This document shows, in pieces, positions 1-12,140 of a stretch of 64,000 bases of DNA (the stretch's first letter is position 1; the number at the start of each line of letters is the position of its first letter). The notes below the pieces were generated by a model, which saw nothing but the letters and a program-made list of their open reading frames with translations, did no database searches and had not been told where the DNA came from. Source of the stretch: Heterobasidion occidentale. Its lineage: Eukaryota > Basidiomycota > Agaricomycetes > Russulales > Bondarzewiaceae. Where the stretch lies: positions 2,108,001 to 2,172,000 of the forward strand of contig JBCAQO010000010.1 of NCBI GenBank assembly GCA_039111635.1. Direction: 5' to 3'. The position numbers and the translations under genes are program-made.

Positions 1-930
1 CGTGATATTTGTCTTAGGGTCATATACTGTCGGAATCTGTATAACTGAAGGTACGGGCATGTCATATGTCGGCATAAGGTAATCACTGAGTTCCATCTCT
101 GAAGCAATTCTCGCCTTGCGAAGTTGGGCTGTCTGGGGACGAGACAGACGTTTCGGTATTGGACTTGGGATTCTGCTTGCCATGATATGGGTTGCGGTCC
201 TCGGTCTCGTGACAAAATTCCAGAATACTCTGATATGTGAGCGATCATCTTCATTAGTGTTTCCAATCATCTTACGACCTGGGCAGTCTCTCCAGCTACA
301 GAGAAAGGTTGTTTCTTGACCGGAGGGAGCAGGATCCCATACATAGCAATCTACGCGCTATTTCTAGCATCCGACACTTGTAAGTCGGTATGTGCACGGT
401 TGCTATCCTCCGCAGGCTGAAAGCAAGGTTTCACAGTGATCCTTGTTCTTACCTTGCTCAAGTGCCTAAAATCTAGTGGGTCGATGTTGCAAATGAAACT
501 GGATTTGAAAATTTGTTGACAATATTGCACATTTTTAAGTGAGGTCTACGAGCAATCACTCGATAGTGCTTGCTTCGCTGTACAAAGATGGCAAGCACAC
601 TTTCGTACTGGTATATGCATTGAATACTTATAGCTCTCACCTAGGCATTCTGTATTACATACTTGTAACAGGTATTGTCTGCTGATTGTGGAGTATACAT
701 CGCATCTGTCCTAATACGAATAAACCTAGCGGTATCAATCTTGTGCGTCATTCTTGGCTTGACAACACCAGTGAGTGTGCCGATGTCGTAGTAGCCTCCA
801 ATTCAGATGCTGAAGATAGCTTACAGAAACAGTATCTGGCTCTCCTATCCCCGTTAGTGGAGCATTTATTTTGTTGCATTATCTGACCTTGACACCTTTC
901 CTAGCGTGCACAGAACGCTACATAGTGTCC

Positions 931-1160
931 TCACAAGTCGCATGCTTCTACACTTACGTGAATCCGCGATCGAAGCCAGAGAAGCGGGTCCTGGACAACA
1001 TCAAGAGCATATGTATCGAGCCGCATACCTCTAGCAGGCCATAGAGACTTGCCCACCCAGGTCTGACCCGAAAGAACGATACCTTCAATGTAGGACGGCG
1101 GTATGAGCAACGTCACGGGAATCCTGGCGAAGAAGGCATCGAGATGGTTTTTGTTTGTGA
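931..1160 (-). other. Coding-like fragment, unrecognised
   Basis: On the minus strand about 75 codons stay open and read like real protein rather than random sequence, with stretches such as FFARIPVTLLIPPSYIE and GQTWVGKSLWPARG. No start codon, splice partner or continuation was found on either side, and I do not recognise the family. It could be one exon of a gene extending outside the window or a leftover of a decayed gene. The rest of positions 1-1536 shows no ORF I would defend. Confidence 0.25.
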
Positions 1161-1536
1161 GATGATAGATTCGAGTATACAGTTATGGAAACTGTATTCA
1201 TAACGCATGTCGTGTGCGTCCGAGTTGACCGAAGCGGCGAGTGAAATGCTCTTCAGTGCGCAGGTGGCGACGGGGTGAATGATGCTGCTCGGGCGCCCAC
1301 GATGTTGTCTGCGTAGATTGGCACGTTTTGAGCGCGGGTCGCGGAAATCTTGTATGTCAGCGCGGAGCAGGGCAGAGGAGGACAGGCAGAGGCAGGGTAG
1401 AGCAGGGCAGCAGGGCAGAGCAGAGGCAGAGGCAGATGTATCGCATATGTACGTAATTTATACCGTTCTCTAGAACATATCTTGTAATATGGAGACGCCT
1501 GCGAACATGCCAAAACTTCAAACCTGTGCTTGCCAT

Positions 1537-2759
1537 CTATGTCTTGAGAATTCGCAGGTCTCCAATGGATGACGTGACATAGTCGGGCACGATGGACGAG
1601 GGATTAGGACCCGTCAAATTCTCCTCGGCGGTGATACCTATAAACACCAGAATCAGGGCCATCATTGAGTTGACACCCTCATGGGATATGTCATACCTGT
1701 AAGGACAAGCAGCGTTGCGAGACCGCCATTCTTCCCGAATTGAATATCTGTATTGAGTCTGTCGCCAACCATCACAGTTCTGGAAGGATCAAAATTGTGC
1801 CTATCATGATTTTAGGTTGATTGAGCGGCAGATTCATACGTGGTTCATGAGAGTGTCACTCACTTCGCCTTGATGCAGTCTAGCATCAAGCCACTGGCTT
1901 TCCAATACTTGTCACAGGACGCGTGGGACCTAGCGCGGTCTTCAAAGGCGACAACACTGCCCCCGCACCAGGTAGCAGACCCTTGTCACTAGGGTATGTG
2001 GAATCTTCATTTGTAGCGAGGAACAAGCATGCTGGATTAGAGTGCAAGTATCGGAACGCCTTCGAGAGTTTGTAATAGTTGATCGAGGTGTCTAAACCAA
2101 CGAGGACAGCACCGATACTAGGATCAGGAGGGATCCCGTCAGATGGTGGTTTGAGCGTGTTGTCCGCTGGATCCTAACAGTAACGATGCGAATCAAACTC
2201 GGAGATGTTGTAGAAGCCTTGAGAAAACTGACGGTACCACCGATGAACGTCACCCCTTCGTCCTTGAGCTCCTCTTCAAGGCCAGACATGCCTACGACAT
2301 AGACTTTTTGATCCTTGGGCAGTTTTATAACGGAGGAAAGGTACACGGCCGCAGCATAAGCCGATCCAAAAACCTCGTCCTAGGTTGATGTGCAATATGA
2401 AGGATAAGACGCATTAGCGCATTGGCAAAGTTACGCACTACATGGGCTTCAATACCCAAAACATCGAACTTCTTCTTGTAATTCTTCCGAGACTTGGTAG
2501 CGTTGTTCGTCACAAAGAGGATATTCTTCTCTTAGATCAAAGACAACATTTCAATCGATGATAGTGAGGCCATTCAAAGTCTTCGACAACCGGCTCTCTA
2601 CGCACTTTCTTTTCTAAGGATATCGAGAACCTCCACTGCACCATCTATGAGTCGATCCCCGTGCCATAGTACACCATCGCAATCGAACATCCAAGTATCA
2701 TATTTGGCAAGAAGAGCGCGGTATTGCTCTGAAGACTGAGGGTCCAATCGTACACTCAT
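1537..2759 (-). CDS. PHO13: 4-nitrophenylphosphatase / phosphoglycolate phosphatase-like HAD hydrolase (Pho13 family)
   Basis: HAD-superfamily phosphatase of the Pho13/PGP type, which in yeast removes toxic side products of glycolysis such as 2-phosphoglycolate-like compounds. The start at 2759 opens [17 protein letters not shown] and is followed by the HAD motif [13 protein letters not shown], with the nucleophile Asp and the +2 Asp both present. Motif II lies in [17 protein letters not shown] near 2450-2510. The cap-domain exon reads [18 protein letters not shown], and motif IV reads [17 protein letters not shown] near 1720-1790. The last exon ends [11 protein letters not shown] with a TAG stop at 1537-1539. 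Several short introns split the gene, so the reading frame changes between pieces. Order and motifs match the full family length. Cytosolic role is inferred from the family and from the absence of any targeting signal. Confidence 0.85.
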
Positions 2760-4519
2760 CTTGAGGCTTTGAATATCGGTGAGGATGAGATTGTAGTGGA
2801 GGGCAAGGGCAAGGCGCCTTGCTTATCAAGCTTCCATCGTCGACGCACTGGCAGTTCATCAAAGCAGCCCTTCAGACTAAGCCCCTTTGTTCTTCTGCTC
2901 AGTCATGATGAAGACAATACGGTGAGCTCAATCGACACGCTTCCTTGATATGTCGTGCATGCTGCAGCGCTGCGGGTTGATGTTTATCCCGAATCGATGA
3001 CAGAAGCGCACTGAAGTTTATGAATCAAGTGCGTGCTTGATTCGCCTTTCCGTATATCTGGTTTCTTTTTACACTATCTATTGATTCACACAGACTCACG
3101 ATCGCAGAGAGCGTTAGAAGCTATCGGTTCCGCCCGCCGGACTATCTTCATATGGACCCGTGTTGCTCAGAGGAGGCTTGATTTTGGCGAAGACCCATAA
3201 GCAGTTGGAGCGGGACCCTGAAGCCATGCTATACCCTACTGGAAGCGGAAGCTCTCTTTGATGTTTCCCAGGACCGTCGTCGACATTTCTAGGGCAATGC
3301 TCGAAGCCTTCATTGGCTCAGGTCAGACGCTCACCGGCACCGCCCCTTTCTCTCGAATAGATTTGCGGTATGCAAAGATTTTGATCTAATTCCGGAAACT
3401 GTCAAATATTTACCGGATGAATGCCGTCGTACGACGAATTCAAACCTACAGTATCTTGTCGTGTCAATAACTAATTGAGTTGTACATGAAATTTGTACGT
3501 GCCTCTCCCCCATCAGCGCTTCAGCAATGTTCTCATCAGATGTCTCTCCAGCTTCTTGACAGTCGGTGCGGGTTTATTCTCCGTTTGGCAGACCGGGTGA
3601 CCGATCCTTCATATGCCTTCGATGTCTTTCCATCCACACCGTAGACAACAAGGATCAGCAGCCAGCTCCATGCTCCTGCCAGGGTTATCCCCTTCTGATG
3701 CATCATTGGTTTGACAGGAATTTTCCGCGACCAAAGTCCGCAACGTGCACGTTTGCCGCTCTCAGATTGAACAACGACCCCAATCTGCATTCTCATCAAA
3801 TGGTTGCGTCCCCAGGCTTCCGGCCTTTTGCAATACCCCATCCTTTGTCTCGGTATATCTTAACGCTGGCCGTTTTTGTGTGCGCGTGTTCTAGCGTGCT
3901 CCCCCTGTTCGTCTATTCATCTCCTCGGACATCTGTCTACACCATGTACCTGGCGTCCGGAAACCGCTTGAGTCTTGTTGCAAAACATCGCAGTGTACTC
4001 CATTTCCTACGATCTTCACGCACGGTATATCGGATCCTCGTTTGAGCGCTTTCAAGGCGAGTTTCGCCGACGTTCGTGCATGGGCGCCTTTACTCAAAAT
4101 AGATCTTCACGCGGTCAGGGAATCGTGTTCGAGGTTTCAAGAGGCTTCTCAGTATTCAGGTGTGTAGGCCTTTTTGTATGCCCCATAGTATATTATTGTT
4201 TAGTCGTTTCGGACTTTTCACCATTGCTGCGTGAAGATCGTTGGATGTGGCCCAAACGATCCGATACCCGTACAAACTGACTCGTAGTGATAATATTGAT
4301 TCAGTCAACAGATTATTTGATTATGCTGTATCTTACTATGCATTTTGCTCGGCAGCCCTACACTCTTCCCTTGGATCCCCCCCAGTGGCAGAATGTGGGC
4401 TCGAGCCCGACTCATGGTCCAATTACCACATTTTTTACCCCAACCCTCTTCGCCTTCGACTTGGTGGTTCAGAACAATCAGGAACGCAGCTGTTGTGCAC
4501 TCAGCACGATACCGTGCGT
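2760..4519. other. Intergenic region without a defensible gene
   Basis: This 1.76 kb lies between the start of the Pho13-like gene and the 3' end of the transaldolase-like gene. The longest open frame is about 159 codons on the plus strand near 3566-4045, but its composition looks random, it overlaps equally long frames on the other strand, and no motif or splice pattern supports it. It should contain the Pho13-like promoter and the 3' flank of the transaldolase-like gene. No clear TATA box was seen. Confidence 0.5.
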
Positions 4520-6518
4520 TCAGAGCATCCTGGCTGTTGGCCCCAGAACTTGTCGAAGACTGTTGTATGCCTGCTCCAGTTGATCTCCATCCAGTCTGGC
4601 CCTTTTTGCAGGTGGCTCACCCGCCTCGCACTCCTTCCCTTCACCGCCTGTGGTTCCCAGGAAGGAAGACAAGCTGCCATTTCCGCCTGGACTCGCGAGT
4701 GCAGAATCCCTCGCAGCAATAGGAGCTACGATCGACACAACCTCAGTGTTCTCACGCTTCCGCTTTTTCGTGTCGGCATGGGATCTGATGACGGGTTTGG
4801 GTACCTTCCCACCCTCTCTGACTGAACTGCCAGGCAATCTCCTTCTTGATCAAGCCGTTGATAATCTCTATCTCGGCGGCCCCTTTTTCGATGCCCATGG
4901 GGAGGAGTGTCTCGCTCACATCGTTGTGCGGCAGGGGCTTGTTGGAGATCCGCATTGGGTATCTCACGCGTTTGGCGACTTCGATCGGCCGTTCTGGTAT
5001 TTTGAATGTCATCTCGGGATAGGCATTCCAGCGCCTCGCGCTATTGGCCTGAGCGTGGTCGAAGCTCAGCGAGTCAAATGTCACCAAAGGACATGCACAA
5101 CCTGCCTACGGAACACGCGACACCGGGTCAACGAATGGATCACTGCAGTGTAGGGGCTTATTGCTTACGCTAGGCATAATCCCGCCAATGAGTGCCGTTG
5201 GAAGCTTGTTTATGTCAAGAAACGCGCGCATCGACTGGACGTGACTTATCACTGGGTCTTCACGTTCCGATGGCGCTACGGCGTCGCGCTTCAGTTCATA
5301 CCACCTTGACATCTGTTTCCCCAGTTATCCTCTGCGTGTCAGGCACTCGCCGAGGGGACTCACCAAGCGGATGGGGACCGTGACTGCAGCGGCCCCAGCT
5401 GCTGCACAAGCAGAAAGACGCCTGACGCCAGACACGTATGTGAGGTTTACATTGATCCTGTCTTGCTCTTTTAGCAGCCGAGTCGCTTCGATGCCCTCTG
5501 GGGTGGCCGGAATCTGTCGTCAAGCACGTCGAGGTGAGCACGCACCGGCCATGCACCGCGATGGACAGGGGTGCTTACGCTGACTAGGAACGCGCTGCGG
5601 TCCCGGCCTAGTTTCTCGAACCGCGCGACGAGGCTCTGCGCATCCCGCCGGATCCTCTCCGCGCTCGTGTGCCGGCGCACATCGATATACGTGATGTGGG
5701 GCCCCTCTACGAGGTCCATCAGCCCGTTCCCCAGCTCCGCGAGCTGATGGAAAAACATTTCAGCGACCCCTTCCCAGAATGCAGCCAGGTTCACCCGGGC
5801 TGGCAGGTGACGGCTGAAACTCACAAACTGCTCGTGCACGGCGCTTGTCAGGTCCGACATGTTTGCGGACGATGAACTGGACGCGTGGGGGCCGTCAGGG
5901 GACAGGTCAGATGGAGCCGGGGAATGGACGTGCCTTTGGGTGCAGTCGGACATGACTTTCTTCGCCGCCACCCACAGGAAGTAGTACAGGTCTGCGTCCT
6001 TCCCGAGATGCGAGGCGAGGTAGCTCGTGGTCGCGGCCGTGGCATCGAAGCCCAACTCCGGATCCACAAGCACTGTGCGCGAGCCGTGTCAGTCGCGCGC
6101 CACTGGAGCGAGGAAAATACTGACTGTCCCACTCCAGCGAGGCCGCGACCTTGTTCACGCCGAGTTTTTTGAGGGCCTTGAAGAGGACAGGTCGGCCGGG
6201 ATAGGGTGGCTGCGCGTGCGCCGCGGTTGCGGTTGAGGTGGATGGCACGCCTGTGGCATCCGGCACTCTGGGCTCGTCCACCTCGATCTTCATGAACGTG
6301 CCTGGCGGAAGGGAGAGCGGCGCCAACTTGGCCCCGATGCGCGAATTCGGCGGGGGAGTCTTGGTCGGGAGACTGACGCGCGCGCCGTTGCTGGTAGGCC
6401 GCCTGGGCACGCCGCGGGTAGTGGCTGGGCGCTCGGGCACCGCGCGAGACGCGCTCGCGGGCGAAGTAGGGAGGAGGAAAGTCGGCGCTGAGGCTTTGCG
6501 CGGGGTAGGATGATGCAT
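4520..6518 (-). CDS. Transaldolase-family protein lacking the catalytic lysine (probable pseudoenzyme)
   Basis: The spliced exons follow the transaldolase (TalB/Tal1) alpha/beta barrel in order. One exon ends DRSAFLVS and splices (donor GTAAGC at 5578) to IPATPEGIEATRLLKEQ. It continues NVNLTYVSGVRRLSACAAA, the counterpart of the family's NLTLLFSFAQARACAEA. The next exon reads MSRWYELKRD, aligning with the DWYK region, then DPVISHVQSMRAFLD. Family enzymes have Lys immediately before the I-P/A-x-T-x-x-G-I motif to form the Schiff base; here it is Ser (codon 5579-5581). The strand carrying the conserved STEVD glutamate reads ITYIDVRRHTS, so that Glu is also absent. Upstream is an approximately 100-residue Ser/Pro/Arg-rich N-terminal extension from the start at 6518; downstream is a charged tail ending LRQVLGPTARML. 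Exact boundaries of the minor exons are approximate. Function unknown; enzyme activity is not expected. Confidence 0.65.
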
Positions 6519-9500
6519 GGAGACTTGGGTAACGCGGTCGGCGCGGTTGGTCGATGGTGGTAGAGGTGGGAGGAGGTTAACGTTGTGAGTGGTCAAGACG
6601 CGTCGCGAGCAGAGCTTTAAGCGTGCGGCGGTGCGCGTCGTTGCTTGTTTGCGGTGGGTGGCCCCAGACGACATGACCCGCCTTTGTTCTTTTGTTCGCT
6701 TGTCCACCGCCAGTGGCATGCGGTGGCGCGCGCACGCGATGGCCCAGCCGCAAGCCACGCCACTCGACGAACAAAGCACGGTCATGAAGCAATTTCAGCA
6801 CTCACAGCGTCATCGAGAGTGTATGCAGGATATCTCGTTCTTTTCATGTCCATTTTGCTCGTATTCCACGACCGTTGACGGGCATCGTTTCGTATGGTGC
6901 AGATGCCAACCGAGTCGACGAGCCCGACGACTTGTGATCTGAGCTTAGGGACTTGGTCAATCGAGACGAAAAACTGAATATCTCTCACCACGTCCTTCCG
7001 CCTCTTCCGCCGTCGCGCGTTTCCTCAAGTCCTTCGGCGTTGGACAAGCACCGAACGCAAACCGCCCTCGACAGTCGAATTCAGAGGCAAGTCGTCGAAG
7101 GTCACGTGCCTCGACGCAGGAAGAGCCGGACTTGCTGCCAAGCTGCACTCATTTCCGTGCGCACCGTGCGCACCCTAAAACCTAGTCCCAAGAGGGTACT
7201 ACCAGTGCACAGCAAAAAATTTCCGACGTGCTGCGGGGCTGCGGGCGAATGAGAGGCATCGCCGCCCTCACCCTCCTCCGGAGCTGCGAGCCGCGTGCTC
7301 CGACTCGCTCCCCACGTCTCAATCGACGTCAAAACACACCGTCCCCGTGCGTGGTAAATCATGCGAACCCAGCCGCTCGCTGATTGGCATGATCTGCAAA
7401 TAGATGCGCCTGGCCCCGCTCTTCTCGCAGAGCGCGTCCCGATCCCGGGCCCGGTTCAATGAGGAGGAGGGTGGAGCGGCGAGTATGTGAAACACGAGTA
7501 TTTTTCTCCTTCTTCTGTCTCTTCTCGAGGCGGGTCAGGGCGGGGGTTGGGTTGTGCATCGTGCGGCGCGCACGGAGGCATCTGCGTGCTCCATCGTGCA
7601 AATCCACCCGGCTTCCGACGTCTCTTCGATCATTGACGCCGTGACACGCTCGCTCCTCGAAACCTGGAACAACCCTTCTCCATCATCGACCTCTTGTTTT
7701 AGAAGCACTGAATGGCAATGGCAACACGAGTGGGTGCCTATAGAGGCCTATGGGTGCCCGTGTCGGAGGCAAAAAATCAATAACCAGTAGCCCAGCCTGG
7801 CCTAGCGCTAAAGGGGCAGTAGGTTCGAACATATCCAATATCATTCTCATTGTCATGTCCTCAGAGCACAAACTCAAAGTTTTTCCGCCGCAACGATGAA
7901 TCCAACGTGTCCAATGACATCAGGTCACCCGGACAGCCAACAAGCCGCGCTCCGTTTCTCTTGTCTTATCTTTTCCCTCCCTGGTGCTTCCTGGGCACGG
8001 CGCGCCGCGCTGTGGGCCGTGGGCACCGCGACGCCTGCATGCAGAAAAAAACAGCGCGGCGCACGATAGCAATTTGCCCTTTTTCCCAAACCCGGTGCGA
8101 GTCCTGTTCTTTTGTGCGTGCGTGCGAAGCTCGCTGCTAGGCGGCCGCGAGGCAGTCGCGCGACGGGGACCCTGGTTGGGTGCCCGCACAACACGCGACG
8201 GCGGCGACGTGGACGGATGCGGAGTGTGGATTCTGGGTATGCAGATATGCGGAATATGGATATGCGGATATGCGGACGATGCGGGGGCGAGGTGACGCAG
8301 GTGCGGAGGCGGATGCGGAAGACTTGCGGAAGTGGAAGTGGAAGTGGATGGTGTATTTCTGATCGCAGTCGCCAGTGCGCCGCGCAGTGTCCACGGTTAA
8401 AGCGTTTGCCGCCAGAAACGAGCAAGTGTCGAACGAGGACACGGAGGCGCTGTGCCCGTGTTCGGCGCGTGGCGCGGCGGGGCTCGACCTCAACACTTCC
8501 ACTTGCACTTCGGCGAAGTGTTGACGGGTTCGATTCGACTCGATTCGGGGCAGCGTGCCTTCCTGCGTCGTCTAGATTTGAGGACGCGTGCGAGCGGAAG
8601 GCAGGCCGCGCGTGCTTCTCCGTCTCCTTGTGGGCCTTCTTTGCCTGCCCGTCTGCGGCCCTCCCCTGACGAGCATGCAAGAGGCCGATGACGAGCACGC
8701 CAATCATGACTCGCAGACTGGCAGCTCACTGGCACCAGCTGCGATTCTATCATCCCAGGCATACACTTCCCAGCGAGCGCCGCGTCGTTGACAGCGTCGC
8801 GGTCACGCGCACAGAGGGCTGCGCCGCGCGCCTGGCCCGCGAGTGGCAGGAGGCGCCGTTGGGCACGTTTGGATTTGGGTTAGACGTTCTATGGATGGCG
8901 GATCTAAATCTGGCGTGCCCTTCTCCTTTGTCTGCCCTGCGTCGCCTGACCTGGCGACCGAGTGACCGACGCCGTGACCACCGCGACGACGACTGACTGG
9001 CAGCCGCGCGCGACGTGACGCGACAGCATGACGGGTGCTATGTTCCATCCCTCCATACGTGCTCACCTGCGCGCGCGGAACCTACATACGCACGGGAGCC
9101 TCGCCTCATCCCCCGATCGGGCCATCGAGCCACCGCGTCCTAGGGCGCACGCTGTTCATCTGTGCACAAACCACATCTGCGTCGTATGTACGCCGGTCAA
9201 ACGCGGTGAGTTGCCGCCCCTCGCCACCTCCGTGCGTGGCGACCTCCCCAGTCCCAGTCCCAGTCCCATCCCAGCCCCAGTCCATCTTCTGTCTTCTGCT
9301 CTCTCCAGTTCCGCTCTGATCCGGCCGTCCTCGCGCGGACCCTGCAATGCATTATGCAGCCCACCATCTGACGCGCGCAGGGACAGGCGTGGGCGTATGA
9401 TGCACGCCTCTTACAGAGCGCCCGAGCGCCTCGCGGCCTTCGCAGGCTCCAATGGATCGCTGCCTGCCTGTGTTTCACTGGAGCGCGACGAAACAAGGCC

Positions 9501-9985
9501 TGGCCGGAACGCGCGCGCGCGCGGGGGGGCGCCATAGCGGCGATACCCACGGCTCACCGCGCGCGCGCACCGGTCGGCCTGCGAGCCCGATATCCCGACG
9601 GCTCGACGCGGAATGCCCACCACGGACGCACGCACGCACGAAAAGGGCGACGCGCATCTCCGCGCTCGAGACACCCCCGCTCGGTCAGCCGGTGGGCCCA
9701 TCTGCGAGCAAAGACGGCGCCTGTGGTGCTTGGCGGGCGCAGAGCACGCACGCAGCGTAAACCTCCGAGCAGGAACGCGAAATCCGGGAGTGCGAAGCGC
9801 GGACGGACGGAAGGGGCAGGGGGCAGGGATGACCCTGCTCGCCCACCAGCGGCAGAGTTCTGAGAGAACATACCGAGCGCAACGCAACGCAACGCACGCG
9901 CGCGCGCGCACGATCCGGCTTCGCCAGCCAGCCAGCCCCACCTACTCCCTAACTGGGCCCAGCACCGCTTCCGTTCCCACACACC

Positions 9986-10025
9986 CACCTACCGACCTAC
10001 CGACCTACCGACCTATCCACCCACT
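9986..10025. repeat. Short tandem repeat, CGACCTAC units followed by CCAC units
   Basis: About three perfect copies of the 8-mer CGACCTAC, flanked by CCCACC and TCCACCCACTC. The reverse-complement pattern occurs at 10575-10600 on the same strand. Confidence 0.8.
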
Positions 10026-10574
10026 CGCCCCTCTCCTCCCCTGAATGAGAAGCCTCCCGCGAGAAGCGCCTGCTCTGCTGCGCTTCGCTTCGCTTCTCTT
10101 CTCCTGCAGGGCGTCGCGCTTCGCGCTTCGACGACGCGCCGTCGTGACCCAGTGCTATTCAGTTCGGCGACTCGACGGCGGTCGAGTTTGGACGGCGGGG
10201 TTCGCGCGCGGGGTATATATAGCGCGTGCATGTGCATACCTGTGTATCTGTGCATTTGTCTATTTGTATGCGGGGCGGGGCGGGCGAGGACGGATATAGC
10301 ACCGCGAGCGCGCCGTCGGCTATGGAGCACGAGTAGAGCTATACAATCAGTTATAGCCTGTGTCTGCGCCGTGTAGTGTATAAGTAGAGATCGGGAGAAC
10401 GTCGCGGGTCGTGGTGGGCGGCCGACGGACGGACGGACGGACGAGGAGTGTATGAGATCGGGATCGGGGAAGCCCTCGACGAGTCGGTGCGCGGCTGCGC
10501 GGAGGGCCGACGGAACGCGCAGGGGCGACGGACGATTCGAGCGAGCGGGACAGCGTTTGAGGCGTCGCGTGCGT

Positions 10575-10600
10575 GTAGGTAGGTAGGTGGGTGGGTGGGT
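10575..10600. repeat. Short tandem repeat, TAGG then TGGG tetranucleotides
   Basis: Three TAGG-type tetramers change into TGGG-type tetramers. The strand sense is opposite to the CCTA/CCAC-rich repeat at 9986-10025, making a loose inverted pair about 0.55 kb apart. The run is G-rich on the plus strand. Confidence 0.75.
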
Positions 10601-11490
10601 CGCGTGCTGGTCACGGGCGTGCCGCGGTGCCAGATGCAGCAGGCCGTTGGACTTAGGGGCCGTAGGGCACAGGGGAAGTTGAAGGTTCGGCGCGCATTTT
10701 TCGCCCCTGCGCCAGGAAGGAAGAAAGAAGAAGAAGAAGGGAGAAGGAGCGGGATACGCTGTTCAGAGATTAGGTGCTCGGTGTGGGCACATGACGACGC
10801 GGGGAGCAGCACGTACCACTGTAGGTTATGGGACAAAGCAGGGGATCCACGGTCCTCGATCGGTGTGCATGCACGTGTATGGTACGGTGTCAGGCCATTC
10901 TGGGACGCTGTGTGTCCGTGTGGGTACCATGAAATCCGGCGCTGGTCGGGGTATGCTGGGCAAGTAGGGAGTCGCTGCGGGCGAGCGCGACGGCGATAGC
11001 GAGCGCCAGGACGGGTCGGGAGTCAGGACGGGCCACGCAGGGCATCTGCGTCATGCATTAGGCATCTGGAATCTGCATCGTGCATCGTGCATCTGCATCA
11101 CGCATCAGGCCTCAGGGCGAGGCACTTGCCGTTACAGTTGCTTGTTCCTACAGCTGTTCGTCTCTGCGTGTGTGTTTGCATCTGTGCGCGAGCGTTTAGA
11201 GTGTGGGAGCCGTTGCCGGAGCATCTGCATCTGCATTTGCATCTGCGTCAGCAGCGGTTCCCGCGTGCGCCCGGATATGAAAAAAATCGTGCCATGTACC
11301 ACGTACCAGAGTCGAGACGCGTGCGTACTGCGTGCGTGCGTGCGTGCGCAGCTTTTGTATTCTCGAATCTCGAGTCGACCGATCTGGGCGCGCTTGCCAC
11401 GTACGAGCAGTCCACGGGCGCGTGCGCCTCGCGACGCGCCAGCAAAGCCAGTTCGAAGCTGATGAGAACGGCGACTGCGACTGGGACTGC

Positions 11491-11552
11491 GACGATGACG
11501 ATGGCCATGGTCATGGTCATGGTGATGATGGTGGTGGTGGTGATGATGACGG
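11491..11552. repeat. Imperfect ATG/GTG trinucleotide repeat
   Basis: A run of GATGAC, CATGGT and GGTGAT trinucleotide-type units with a central (GGT)n core. It gives artificial open frames of Met/Val or Asp/His on the plus strand and Ile/Thr on the minus strand, none of which I regard as coding. Confidence 0.75.
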
Positions 11553-12111
11553 TCAGCCCACCTCGACTCACAGACCCGAGTCCCGACCGATCTTCATAGC
11601 TTCATAGCTTCATAGCTCAAGTCAGTCTAGTCTAGTCTAGCATCAACTCGCATCGCCGCAGCCTGATCGGGACATCTAGCTAGGCTCGCTCGACCGGCCG
11701 AACCGACCGACCGATCAAAATCGCGCGCCAATCTCCCCGCATCTACTGTATCTCTCTCTCTCTCATACGGTATATTCGCCCGCCCGGCGGAGGCAAATTT
11801 GGTTCCGAGCGCAGCCTATACTCCACTCCATTCCATTCCATTCTAGTGTGTATCTATTCCCTTATCCCTGCACATGCTGCGCACCTTCGCGCGCGGTAGC
11901 GATGCAGGCGCACTGCTACTCACGCGGCGCTTTTTGGCCTTCGAGCGTCGCGAACAGGAATCTGAAGACAGGGACAGGGGGGGGGGGGGGCAGGAAGACA
12001 GGAAGCGATGCATTGATGCGGTGACATTGTACATGGGTTAACTGACTGTAAGCCCCGACCGCGTCTCGGGGTGGGGTAGTCTGTAGCCGTAACTGAGGTG
12101 GAGAGAGGAGC

Positions 12112-12140
12112 AGAGACAGAGACAGAGACAGAGACAGAGG
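12112..12140. repeat. (GAGACA)n hexanucleotide microsatellite
   Basis: Roughly five perfect copies of the purine-rich hexamer on the plus strand, followed by further purine-rich sequence to about 12380. It lies about 600 bp downstream of the bZIP stop codon. Confidence 0.8.

Noticed and set aside
7780..7850. Possible tRNA suggested by GGTTCGAAC near 7820
   Set aside because: No matching acceptor stem, anticodon arm or D-loop sequence at the right spacing could be found.
7925..8707. 260-codon minus-strand frame in the gene-poor block
   Set aside because: Arg/His/Ser-rich without motif, overlapped by comparably long frames in other phases, no splice pattern; typical of GC-rich noncoding DNA.
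11491..11552. Met/Val-rich peptide read through the ATG/GTG repeat
   Set aside because: Open only because of the trinucleotide repeat; no flanking coding sequence.
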